Assembly: GCA_035531475.1 (NCBI GenBank)
Contig: DATKST010000151.1
Coordinates: forward strand, 26,585 to 90,584
Length of the DNA: 64,000 nucleotides
Direction: 5' to 3'
Origin: CALCEB01 sp035531475
Lineage (GTDB): Bacteria > Acidobacteriota > Terriglobia > UBA7540
A program made the position numbers and the translations under genes. The notes under the pieces were generated by a model. That model made no database searches and was not told the origin of the DNA. It saw only the letters and a list, made by a program, of their open reading frames with translations. Below, one piece after another: positions 32,901 to 40,988 of this stretch; position 1 is the stretch's first letter, and every line of letters begins with the position of its first letter.

Positions 32901-33611
32901 TTGAATCAGACTCCGGGGCTTGAACTTGAAGTGATCTGCTGCACGGTGGAGGATGCAATCGCCGCCAGCCAGGGCGGGGCAACGCGCCTGGAAGTGACCG
33001 TTCAACTGGATCTAGCCGGACTAACACCCCCGCTCGAGTTGGTGCGGGCTATCCTCCAGAGTGTCCCGGTCCCGGCCCGTGTCATGTTGCGGGAGCGGGC
33101 TGGTTTTGAGGTTGGCAGTCCTGACGATCTTGAAAGCCTGCGACGCCTCGCCAGGCAGTTTGCCACAATGGGCGTCGATGGCCTGGTCACCGGCTATGTT
33201 AAGGATGGCCGGCTGGATGTTGCCGGTCTTCGGTCAATTCTTGCGGAGGTTCCTCAGACATGCTTCACGATCCATCATGCTATTGAGACAACCGGCGATC
33301 CCCTGGCTGCCCTCCAATCGATCCGTGAGTTCGGGAATGCCGATCGATGTCTTGTCCACGGTGGCTACGGAACGGTGAAGGAGCGAATTGCCCGGCTCCA
33401 GGAGTATCGCAAGGCGCTTGGCCCGGAGCGGAGGCTCATCCTGGGCGGGAGACTGAACCTGCCTTCGCTTCCAGAATTTGTTCGAGGGACGGAAATCACT
33501 GAGATCCATCTGGGCCGCGCGGTGAGGACGCCCGAGCGCACAGAAGGGCGGGTCGATGCGGCGAAGGTCCGGAGTGCGATGCGGCTTCTTCAGTCCTGTT
33601 GTGGCCGTTGA
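32901..33611 (+). CDS. cutC: CutC-family TIM-barrel protein
   Basis: 236 residues from a TTG start (MNQTPGLELEVICCTVEDAI). Family landmarks are E-V-C-like LEVICCTVEDAIAASQGGATRLE, VMLRERAGFEVGS, DGLVTGYVKDGRLDV, TIHHAIETTGDPLAAL and HLGRAVRT. Known members were once linked to copper homeostasis, but a direct metal function is doubtful; a TIM-barrel enzymatic role is more likely. Two differences from the consensus: the first strand reads LEVICCT rather than the usual LE(V/I)C-V, and the R(S)GGA-like region is RLILGGRLNL. Gene name by family only. Confidence 0.85.
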   Translation: MNQTPGLELEVICCTVEDAIAASQGGATRLEVTVQLDLAGLTPPLELVRAILQSVPVPARVMLRERAGFEVGSPDDLESLRRLARQFATMGVDGLVTGYVKDGRLDVAGLRSILAEVPQTCFTIHHAIETTGDPLAALQSIREFGNADRCLVHGGYGTVKERIARLQEYRKALGPERRLILGGRLNLPSLPEFVRGTEITEIHLGRAVRTPERTEGRVDAAKVRSAMRLLQSCCGR

Positions 33612-33791
33612 TTATCAGATTGGTTGGAGCAGCCCACACCCTGTGACGGGAGACCAAAAAGCCGGCCGGCGCGATAACGGCACGGTTTCAACCGCGCCCT
33701 TGCTGCCGGATGATCCATCGTAAACAATCCCGGTTGAGTAAGAGTAGGAACAAGGGGAAGGCCAGAAGCTTCGATAGAAGACCAATGTTTC

Positions 33792-33820
33792 TTGACAGCG
33801 CGGAAGGCAAATGTTAAAAA
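33792..33820 (+). promoter_or_regulatory. Sigma-70-type promoter of the SIS gene cluster
   Basis: TTGACA at 33792-33797, a 17-base spacer and TAAAAA at 33815-33820, placed about 230 bases before the SIS gene and just ahead of a LacI-like palindrome. The rest of the 440-base gap 33612-34051 shows no gene. Confidence 0.5.
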
Positions 33821-33832
33821 AGAACTGAAATA

Positions 33833-33844
33833 AAGCGCTTTACT
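33833..33844. promoter_or_regulatory. LacI-like operator AAGCGCTTTACT, second copy
   Basis: Identical in all 12 bases to 28251-28262. The AAAGCGCTTT palindrome (33832-33841) sits 12 bases after the -10 box, a position where a bound repressor would block transcription of the SIS/amidohydrolase/YjbQ genes. Confidence 0.55.
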
Positions 33845-34051
33845 AAGGCGGGCCGGCCTGCGGCTCAACCGTCACTCTTCGGGGGTCTGCAAACATGGAT
33901 CTCCGCGGAGAGTCACAGGAGAGAAGCCCAAAGCCTCGCCAAGCCATGCCAAGGGTGGAGAAGCAGGGTGGAGGCGTTGTCCACTTGCCTGGCGGCAGGG
34001 CTGGCTGGATTTCTGGGCGGCAGCTTTCTTCAGGAGCAAAGGAAAAATTTC

Positions 34052-35125
34052 ATGTTGGAAGGGATTGCAAACCCCGGCGCACTCACAGAAACCGAAATCC
34101 TGTCGGAGCCCCGTTGCTGGAAGGAATGTTTACAGGTTTTGGAGGGGAACGATGAGATTGGCCCGTTTTTGGACCGCTCTGCATCCTTTCCGGAATGGCT
34201 ATTCATCGGATGCGGGTCCAGCTACTACGTCGCTCAATCCGCCGCAAGGAGCTGGACGGCAATAACAGGACTGCGCGCGCATGCGATTCCGGCTTCGGAA
34301 TTGCTCTTTTTTCCCGAGCTGATTTTGAGGGACAATGCAGCCGTTCAGCCGGTCCTCATCTCCCGGTCAGGGACCACCTCGGAAATCCTGAAGGCCGCGG
34401 AATACTTGCATTCAGCCGGCATCCGCACCCTTGCCATTAGTTGTTCCCCAGGTCAAAAGCTTGAAGATCTCGCCACCACCACGTTGTGTCTGGCGCCCGC
34501 CGATGAAGCGAGCACGGTAATGACCCGGTCTTTCACCTCCATGCTGATAGGACTTCAATTCCTTGCGGCGCGGCGTGCAACCAAGCCGAAGTTTGCGGAA
34601 TCCCTGCAGAGATTGGCCGACGGTTCCCAAGCCATCCTGGAACCGATGGCCGGGCGCATCCGCGAATTCGCTGAATTCCATAGTTTTTCGGATTTCGTTT
34701 TTCTTGGTCAGGGTCCCTTTTACGGCCTGGCCTGCGAGGGGGCGCTGAAGGTGCAAGAGATGTCTTGTTCATACTCCCAGAGCTTCCACACTTTGGAGTT
34801 CCGTCACGGGCCGAAGTCTATTGTGAGCCCTGAGACATTAATTTGCTTCCTGCTTTCGGAAAAGGGTAATTCTGCGGAACGGGAACTTCTGGAAGAAGTG
34901 AAAGGTCTTGGCGGCTCGACTCTGGCGATTTGCAATCATGCGGATTCGAAGATTCGAGGATCGGCAGACCTGCTGATTGAAATCCAACTGGAGATCGAAG
35001 AAATCGCGCGTTTGGCCGCCTTCGTCCTTCCATGCCAACTCTTGGGCCTCTATACCGGACTGAAAAAAGGACACGATCCGGACCGGCCGAAAAACCTGAG
35101 TCGGGTCGTCGTGCTCAATGACTAA
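34052..35125 (+). CDS. SIS-domain sugar isomerase (GlmS-isomerase-like)
   Basis: 357 residues from ATG 34052, selected because AGGAGCAAAGGA precedes it; an open frame extends 28 codons further up. Two SIS domains: LFIGCGSSYYVAQSAARSW and LISRSGTTSEILKAAEYL in domain 1, TRSFTSMLIGLQFLA, then FVFLGQGPFYGLACEGALKVQEMS and the late HTLEFRHGPKSIV in domain 2. This matches the AgaS/GlmS-isomerase/fructosamine deglycase group and differs clearly from the SIS protein at 2299. The amidohydrolase gene follows on the same strand 93 bases later. A LacI-like operator upstream suggests induction by a sugar. Substrate not defined. Confidence 0.82.
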   Translation: MLEGIANPGALTETEILSEPRCWKECLQVLEGNDEIGPFLDRSASFPEWLFIGCGSSYYVAQSAARSWTAITGLRAHAIPASELLFFPELILRDNAAVQPVLISRSGTTSEILKAAEYLHSAGIRTLAISCSPGQKLEDLATTTLCLAPADEASTVMTRSFTSMLIGLQFLAARRATKPKFAESLQRLADGSQAILEPMAGRIREFAEFHSFSDFVFLGQGPFYGLACEGALKVQEMSCSYSQSFHTLEFRHGPKSIVSPETLICFLLSEKGNSAERELLEEVKGLGGSTLAICNHADSKIRGSADLLIEIQLEIEEIARLAAFVLPCQLLGLYTGLKKGHDPDRPKNLSRVVVLND

Positions 35126-35218
35126 AGCCGGGAACCGGTGCGGCATGACCGCGGATTGTTGCGGCGCGAAACCCTTCAATCGATTTCCGGCCCGCCAACG
35201 CCGGCCTGGAGACGCTCA

Positions 35219-36070
35219 ATGATTGATTTCCACACGCACCCCGTCCTGATCCAAGAGCTTGCCGCCAAGTACCCGAACTACCATCGCATGGCGCGTGAGG
35301 TATTTCAGATTGGCAACAACTTCCAGCCCCTCGAGACTTTTTTCTTGCAGATGGACGTCGCCGGAATTGACCAAGCGGTTCTTCTGCCCATCGATTGTGC
35401 CCGAGCCCGGGGGGATTCCGTCAGTTCCAACCCACAGGTGGCGGAACTTTGCGCTGCCAGCCCCCGCTTCATCGGCTTCGCCAGCGTTGACCCGCTGAAA
35501 GAAGGTGCGGACCGCGAGCTGGAGCATGCCATCCAGCAGATGGGGCTTCGGGGCCTCAAGCTGGATGCGTCCCTTCAGGATTTTCAACCGGATGATAAAA
35601 AGGCGTTCGCCGTCTACGAAGCCGCCGGGAGCTTGCGGATCCCCTTGCTCGTTCACACCGGAATGAGCTGGGCGCCGCAGACTCCGCTCGAGCTGGGACA
35701 CCCGCTGCGCTTCGAGAAAGCGATCCGGCGTTTTCCCAAGCTCAATTTTATTCTCGCCCACTTCGCGTGGCCCTGGGTGTGGGAAGCGGCCGCTCTGGCG
35801 CTGAAATATCCCAATGTTTATCTGGACACTTCGTGCCTCTACTACGATAGCCCCCAGGAGTTTTTTCAATTCGTTTTCTCCAAACAGATTCCCACCACGG
35901 TGATTGAGCGGAGCCTGCGGAACAAGATCGTTTTCGGCTCCAATTATCCGCGCGTGGAAATCAAGAACATGGTTCATGCCTTGAAGACCTTGGGACTGAC
36001 GGGAGGTTGCACGGCCAGAATTCTGAAAATGACGGCGGAAAGTTTGTTGGCGGAGAGAGCCACGGCCTGA
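35219..36070 (+). CDS. Amidohydrolase-2 type metal-dependent hydrolase/decarboxylase
   Basis: 283 residues from ATG 35219, where the metal motif starts directly: MIDFHTHP (His 5 and 7). Other barrel landmarks are VLLPID, the LRGLKLDASLQDFQPDD segment (the lysine/Asp region), PLLVHTGMSWAP (His of strand 5), NFILAHFAWPW and the late KIVFGSNYPR (metal Asp position replaced by Asn in SN). Known relatives are ACMSD-like decarboxylases and uronate or lactone hydrolases. The GSNYPR instead of GSDYP is unusual and may alter metal binding. Same operon as the SIS gene. Confidence 0.78.
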   Translation: MIDFHTHPVLIQELAAKYPNYHRMAREVFQIGNNFQPLETFFLQMDVAGIDQAVLLPIDCARARGDSVSSNPQVAELCAASPRFIGFASVDPLKEGADRELEHAIQQMGLRGLKLDASLQDFQPDDKKAFAVYEAAGSLRIPLLVHTGMSWAPQTPLELGHPLRFEKAIRRFPKLNFILAHFAWPWVWEAAALALKYPNVYLDTSCLYYDSPQEFFQFVFSKQIPTTVIERSLRNKIVFGSNYPRVEIKNMVHALKTLGLTGGCTARILKMTAESLLAERATA

Positions 36071-36087
36071 TGTTTCGCTCAACGCGC

Positions 36088-36142
36088 CGGGACGGGCCTT
36101 GTGCCCGCCCGCGAACGGCCACAAGGGTTCCCCCAACAACAT
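36088..36142. repeat. Degenerate palindromic repeat
   Basis: GGGACGGGCCTTGTGCCCGC, then CACAAGGGTTCCCCCAAC. A third, decayed copy of the palindrome at 2156 and 24660, lying between the amidohydrolase and YjbQ genes. Confidence 0.6.
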
Positions 36143-36166
36143 TTCAAGGGCAGAGCAGGCGCAACG

Positions 36167-36601
36167 ATGATCATCAAGCTTGAACGGATTAAGCTCCAGA
36201 CTAAAAAATCCGAAGAGGCGGTCAACATCACGCCCCAGGTTGAAGAAGCGGTCCGCAATAGTGGCGTCAAAAACGGCATCGTCAACGTTCTCACCCTGCA
36301 CACTTCTTCCGGCCTCCTGGTGACGGAGGGCATTCCTTGTCTTGAGGAAGATATTCTCACCCATTTCTCACGGCTGTTTCCGGAGGACGAAAACTATCAT
36401 CACCGCCGTTACCTGGACTATGACGGGCGCCTGGGATTCAATGCCGACACCCATTTGAAGAGCGTGATCGGCGGCATCCAGTGCATGTTTCCGGTTGAAA
36501 ATGGAGCCCTTGTGAAAGGCTCGCGCCAAACCATTTACTTCATGGAATATGACGGCCCGCTGGAAAGAACTTACGTCATTCAGATTTTGGGTGAAGGCTG
36601 A
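36167..36601 (+). CDS. YjbQ/UPF0047 family protein
   Basis: 144 residues from ATG 36167 (MIIKLERIKLQTKKSEE); 22 more open codons upstream overlap a repeat and are unlikely. The family core is VLTLHTSSGLLVTEGIPC, YLDYDGRLGFNADTHLKSVIGG and SRQTIYFMEYDGPLERTYVIQILG, with the H-T-S and NAD-x-HLK motifs forming the active site. Known: homologues have weak secondary thiamine-phosphate synthase activity; the physiological role is unsettled. Part of the same-strand run after the amidohydrolase. Confidence 0.87.
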   Translation: MIIKLERIKLQTKKSEEAVNITPQVEEAVRNSGVKNGIVNVLTLHTSSGLLVTEGIPCLEEDILTHFSRLFPEDENYHHRRYLDYDGRLGFNADTHLKSVIGGIQCMFPVENGALVKGSRQTIYFMEYDGPLERTYVIQILGEG

Positions 36602-36717
36602 TCCCGAGGATGAACCTGAAAATACATTGCGTAGAGCTTGCCGAATCGTCTTTCATCCAACAAGCTCGCGCACAGCCATTCCGCATCACGTTAAGATAAG
36701 CCGCCGGAGGCCGCGCC

Positions 36718-39207
36718 ATGTCTTGGTCGAGATTAACCGTGCTATTTTGCCTTGGCTTTGCTGTGCCCGCGCTCGCGGCGGGACAAAACACCGCCACGAT
36801 CCACAACGCCGCCTTGAGCGTTAGAGTGCGGCCCAATGATGGGGCCTATGAAATTTCTTCGCAGGCGCTCCGCCGCGTGATCCTGGTCTCGCGCCTGGGG
36901 GTGGAGGCCAATCACCATTGGCTTTTATCCACGGATTATCCCCGGCATCAGGTCACGGGCTCGTCGTTCACGGGTCAGCTTGGCGCTGGCCACGTCCTGA
37001 CCGTCACCTACGCGGGTCTCGAAGGAAGACCCGATCTGGTCTGCCGGCTTCGTCTTTACGACAATCATCCCTATGGAGACGTCGCCGTTCAAGTCCACAA
37101 CACCACGGGTGACAGCGTCACGGTCAATGCGATTCGCGTGGTTGATGCCTGGGGGCAGCCGCGCCTCGATCTCGGCGCCAGTGAACAGCATGACCGGGTG
37201 CTTGCCGAGAGCTTCAGTGAGGATCCCACGATTCACATTGGAGGACTCGATCAGGCGCCGCACGGCGATTATTTTGGCGTTAACAATGTTCTTATCTACA
37301 ATCTGAAGAGTCATCAAGGCTTGCTACTGGCGGCCTTGACTTCGGACCGTTTTCTGACTGTTTCCCATTTGAAGGTCAAGCACGATTCATCGCAGAGTAC
37401 TGGGATCGATTCATTGACTGTGGACTCTACCGGCACGACAGAAGGCGTGTTGCAGCGCGACCAGATTCCTTCCAGCCAGCAAATTCAATTAAGCCTGCCG
37501 GTCGCTCCCGGCGGAACGCTTTCCTCGGAGCGCGTCATGTTCGCATCCGGGCCCGATGATCTGAATGAGCTCGAAGCATACGGGCAGGCCGTTCGGCTCC
37601 TGCACCATGCGCGGATCGCCGAAACCGCTCCCATGGGATGGTGGAGTTGGACGGCCTTTTATGGCGGCATTACCGCTGGCGATGTGCTGACCAATGCGGA
37701 CTGGCTGGCCCAGCATCTGAAACGGCTCGGATACGATTTCTTCCAAATTGACGAGGGCTACGAATACGCCCGGGGCGAATATATCAGCGCCAACGCCACG
37801 CAATTTCCGGAGGGCATGTGGGGACTGAGCCGCAAGATTGCCGGGCACGGCCTGGTCTTTGGCCTTTGGACGGCGCCCTTCGAGGTTTCGGAAAGAGCGT
37901 GGGTTTATCAACATCACAAAGATTGGCTGGTGCATGACGCCCAGGGAAAGCCCATTCAGGTGGGTTATGTTCAAGGGACGTCGGATCGCCTCTGCGTCCT
38001 GGATACCACCAACCCCGGCGCTCAGGATTACCTGCGCCAGACTTACCACCTGCTGGCCCGGGAATGGGGTGCGCGCTATTTCAAGCTCGACTTCATGGAC
38101 TCTTCTGCTGTCGAAGGGTTCTATTATTTACCCAACACCACCGCCCTTCAGGCGCAACGCATCGGACTGAAGATCATTCGCGAAGCGGTGGGCAATGATG
38201 TTCTGCTGGATAAGGACGGCAGTCCGATGCTGAACCCGGTGGGGCTTGTGGACGATGGCCGCATCTCGGTGGATACCGGCCATGACTTTGACGCCAGCAA
38301 GGACGCCGCGCCCAACATTGCCGCCAGATTCTATATGAACCGCAATTTCTACATCAGTGATCCGGATGCTTTCTCCGTCTCCCGGCAAGTTGAGCCCCAA
38401 CAGAATTGGCATGAGTCGAGAAAGGGACTCACTCTGAGCGAAGCACAAGTGCAGATTGTTCTGGCGGATGTGGCGGGCGGGATGTATGAGATTGGCGACG
38501 ATTTGCCCACCCTCGGCGCCGAGTCACAACGCCTTGCTCTCGTCGAAAATCAAGAGTTGAACAATATGAACCGGCTGGGCCAAGCCGCGTTGCCCGTAGA
38601 CTTGATGACGTTCCGTCCCCAGGACGAACAACCCAGCGTGTTCTTCCTGAAGGAAGACAGCCACCAATCCATGCTGGCGGTGTTCAACTGGACGAACCAT
38701 GTGAATTCACATGACTTCGACATAAAAAGCCTGCCCCTGGCCGCTGGCCATTCATTCCAGGCTTATGACGTGCTGAACGGTGATGCACCCTTGTCTCTTA
38801 CTGGGGATGCCCTTCGGCTGGAAAACATTCCAATGCATTCCGTGCGTCTGATCAAGTTTATCGACACCTCCGTCCCGGCCGCCGCTCCGTCCGTAGTGGC
38901 TCACGTATCCACTACGGTGCGCGCTGGCGAAAGCACGAATTTTTCGGCGGACGCGCGAGGCAGCAAGGTTCCCGCACTCGCCTATCACTGGGTATTTGGA
39001 GACGGCACTGAGGCAGATGGCGGTGAGGTCCAGCAGACCTATACGATGGCTGGAACTTTTCATGTTCAGCTTTCGGTCAGTGGAATCGACGGAATTCCGG
39101 CTCACGAAGACTTCACGGTGAAGGTTACCGGCTTCCCAAAAACGGCATTCGATTTGGAGCACAACCGCCGGTATTCCAAACCCAATCAAAAAGACCCGCC
39201 AAAGTAA
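36718..39207 (+). CDS. Exported alpha-galactosidase-like glycoside hydrolase (clan GH-D) with PKD domain
   Basis: 829 residues. Signal peptide LTVLFCLGFAVPALAAG. An N-terminal beta-sandwich (about 25-290) precedes a barrel resembling GH36/GH27 melibiases: PMGWWSWTAFYGGIT, FFQIDEGYEYARGEY, GLVFGLWTAPFEVSE, CVLDTTNPGAQDYL and the nucleophile Asp in RYFKLDFMDSSA. A linker then leads to a C-terminal PKD domain with ALAYHWVFGDGTEADGG. Known function: hydrolysis of alpha-galactosides; the exact family number needs a profile search. PKD domains in such enzymes mediate binding or spacing. It neighbours GH51 and other exported degradative genes. Confidence 0.82.
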   Translation: MSWSRLTVLFCLGFAVPALAAGQNTATIHNAALSVRVRPNDGAYEISSQALRRVILVSRLGVEANHHWLLSTDYPRHQVTGSSFTGQLGAGHVLTVTYAGLEGRPDLVCRLRLYDNHPYGDVAVQVHNTTGDSVTVNAIRVVDAWGQPRLDLGASEQHDRVLAESFSEDPTIHIGGLDQAPHGDYFGVNNVLIYNLKSHQGLLLAALTSDRFLTVSHLKVKHDSSQSTGIDSLTVDSTGTTEGVLQRDQIPSSQQIQLSLPVAPGGTLSSERVMFASGPDDLNELEAYGQAVRLLHHARIAETAPMGWWSWTAFYGGITAGDVLTNADWLAQHLKRLGYDFFQIDEGYEYARGEYISANATQFPEGMWGLSRKIAGHGLVFGLWTAPFEVSERAWVYQHHKDWLVHDAQGKPIQVGYVQGTSDRLCVLDTTNPGAQDYLRQTYHLLAREWGARYFKLDFMDSSAVEGFYYLPNTTALQAQRIGLKIIREAVGNDVLLDKDGSPMLNPVGLVDDGRISVDTGHDFDASKDAAPNIAARFYMNRNFYISDPDAFSVSRQVEPQQNWHESRKGLTLSEAQVQIVLADVAGGMYEIGDDLPTLGAESQRLALVENQELNNMNRLGQAALPVDLMTFRPQDEQPSVFFLKEDSHQSMLAVFNWTNHVNSHDFDIKSLPLAAGHSFQAYDVLNGDAPLSLTGDALRLENIPMHSVRLIKFIDTSVPAAAPSVVAHVSTTVRAGESTNFSADARGSKVPALAYHWVFGDGTEADGGEVQQTYTMAGTFHVQLSVSGIDGIPAHEDFTVKVTGFPKTAFDLEHNRRYSKPNQKDPPK

Positions 39208-39242
39208 ATTGGGCACGTCCGCCCAGCCGCTCAGGAAGAGGA

Positions 39243-40808
39243 TTAACCCACTGCGCTGCCCTGGAGCGTCACCGTCGCCACTGAAAGCCGCGGCAGATCC
39301 ATCTTCACACTGGACCCTTCCAACGCCACCGGATGGGATTTCGGAACGAGTCGATCCGGATGGTCAAAGCCGTTATAGGCGTTCAAGTCCGGGTCATGCA
39401 GAATCTGCGCAGCGGCGCCGCGAGCCTTAAAGCCATGCAGCGTGCAGTCCACCTGCATGTCGTCGTCGTGGTGCGGATTCACCAAGCTCACCACCAACTC
39501 CCGGTCGCTCTTGGAGGCCGAAACCGAAAGGCCCAGCGGCGAAGTGCCCCCGGCTTCCACCCGCACCGCGGTCTTGGACCGATGCGGCTTGAAGAGAGCA
39601 AAAGTGTAATAGGTGCTGGTGCGCACGCAATTCCTCCCCTCTGGACCATCGGTGAGCAGCAAAGATTGCAGCACGTTGACGATCTGAGCGATGTTGCACA
39701 TGGTGAGTTTATCCGCCAGCCGGTTGAAAATGTTGAGCCCCAGGCCAGCGCCCACCGCGCTGCGTTGCGTGCTCTGCTGCCAAAGCCTGCCATACTTCTT
39801 TTCATCTTCGCGGGGAATCCGGTCCCAAACGCCCCATTCATCCACGATCAATTCCACTTTGTCTCCACCTTGGTACCCGTCCAGCAGTGCCCTTTGTTGG
39901 ATGATGGCCTGCTCCAGCTTGGCGAATTCCGCAAGCTGTTCGTCCATATGTTCGACCGTAAAGTTGGTGGCAGGATCCTTGCCGTTTTGGTAGTAGTGCA
40001 TGGACAACCCTTCCGGCAAATGCTTCTGCAGGCCATACAGCACCCCGCGCGACCATTGCGCGTTGTCACCGCCCGGGCCGCAGGCCACTTTGAAAGGCTT
40101 CACACCTCCAAACTCCCGGATGTAGACGGAGAATCGCCGGAAAAGATCGGCATATTCCTCGGGCCTCATCGCCCCGCCGCATCCCCAGCTTTCGTTGCCC
40201 ACACCCCAGTGGCGGATGCCGAAGGGCTCCGCCGATCCGTTGGCGGCCCGCTCATCGGCAAGGGTGCTGCCGGAGGGATAGTTGCAGTATTCAATCCAGT
40301 GCCTCAATTCGCTGGGCGAGCCGCTTCCAACGTTCCCGGCAAAGTAGGGTTCAGCGCCGATCAGCTTGCAGAGTCCGATGAATTCGTGAGTGCCAAAACT
40401 GTTGTCCTCAACGTAGCCACCCCAGTGGATATTCACGCGCTTGGGCCGCGCCGCCGCCGGTCCAATCCCGTCCCGCCAATGATAATCGTCCGCGAAGCAG
40501 CCGCCCGGCCAGCGCAGCACGGGAATCCCCAGCTCGCGGAGATACTCCACGGCCTGCTTCCGATATCCATTGATATTGGGAATGGGCGAGTTCTTGCCAA
40601 CCCAAAGCCCGCCGTAAACGCACGATCCAAGATGTTCCGCAAACTGGCCATGGAACTCCGGCCGGACTTGGCCAATTTCAACGTCACCCCGAATGACGAC
40701 CTTTTGCGCAGAATCGGTCTCACCAAAAAGACCTTTGGGAGCCATCGCGGACAATGACAGCGCCGCACTGTTGGCGGCAAATTGACGGCGCGACATGGGA
40801 AGGCTCAT
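39243..40808 (-). CDS. Exported alpha-L-arabinofuranosidase, GH51
   Basis: 521 residues. A Tat signal (SRRQFAANSAALSLSAMA) at the start implies folded export. Barrel landmarks include LRWPGGCFADDYHWRDGIGP (36-60% of the GH51 consensus by eye), the acid/base Glu in GVGNESWGCGG and the nucleophile Glu in VDEWGVWDR, followed by the beta-sandwich C-domain. Known substrates: arabinan and arabinoxylan side chains. It is convergent with the alpha-galactosidase gene, so both would serve plant polysaccharide breakdown. A short frame overlapping its start (ATGA) is not supported as a gene. Confidence 0.9.
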   Translation of the reverse strand: MSLPMSRRQFAANSAALSLSAMAPKGLFGETDSAQKVVIRGDVEIGQVRPEFHGQFAEHLGSCVYGGLWVGKNSPIPNINGYRKQAVEYLRELGIPVLRWPGGCFADDYHWRDGIGPAAARPKRVNIHWGGYVEDNSFGTHEFIGLCKLIGAEPYFAGNVGSGSPSELRHWIEYCNYPSGSTLADERAANGSAEPFGIRHWGVGNESWGCGGAMRPEEYADLFRRFSVYIREFGGVKPFKVACGPGGDNAQWSRGVLYGLQKHLPEGLSMHYYQNGKDPATNFTVEHMDEQLAEFAKLEQAIIQQRALLDGYQGGDKVELIVDEWGVWDRIPREDEKKYGRLWQQSTQRSAVGAGLGLNIFNRLADKLTMCNIAQIVNVLQSLLLTDGPEGRNCVRTSTYYTFALFKPHRSKTAVRVEAGGTSPLGLSVSASKSDRELVVSLVNPHHDDDMQVDCTLHGFKARGAAAQILHDPDLNAYNGFDHPDRLVPKSHPVALEGSSVKMDLPRLSVATVTLQGSAVG

Positions 40809-40988
40809 CGTGGACCTCCGAATTGGAATGACATCGTCATAAGCTCAGGCTCTTCAAACCAGTTCGGGTCGAATTCGTCTGCACATTCAATTTCCGCCGT
40901 TCCGGCGCTCATGACAGGTTTTTCAGTATAGTCCGATTCATGGCACTTTCGCCGCGTCTCTTTCCGCGTGTTAAACTTTCGTTTGCGA

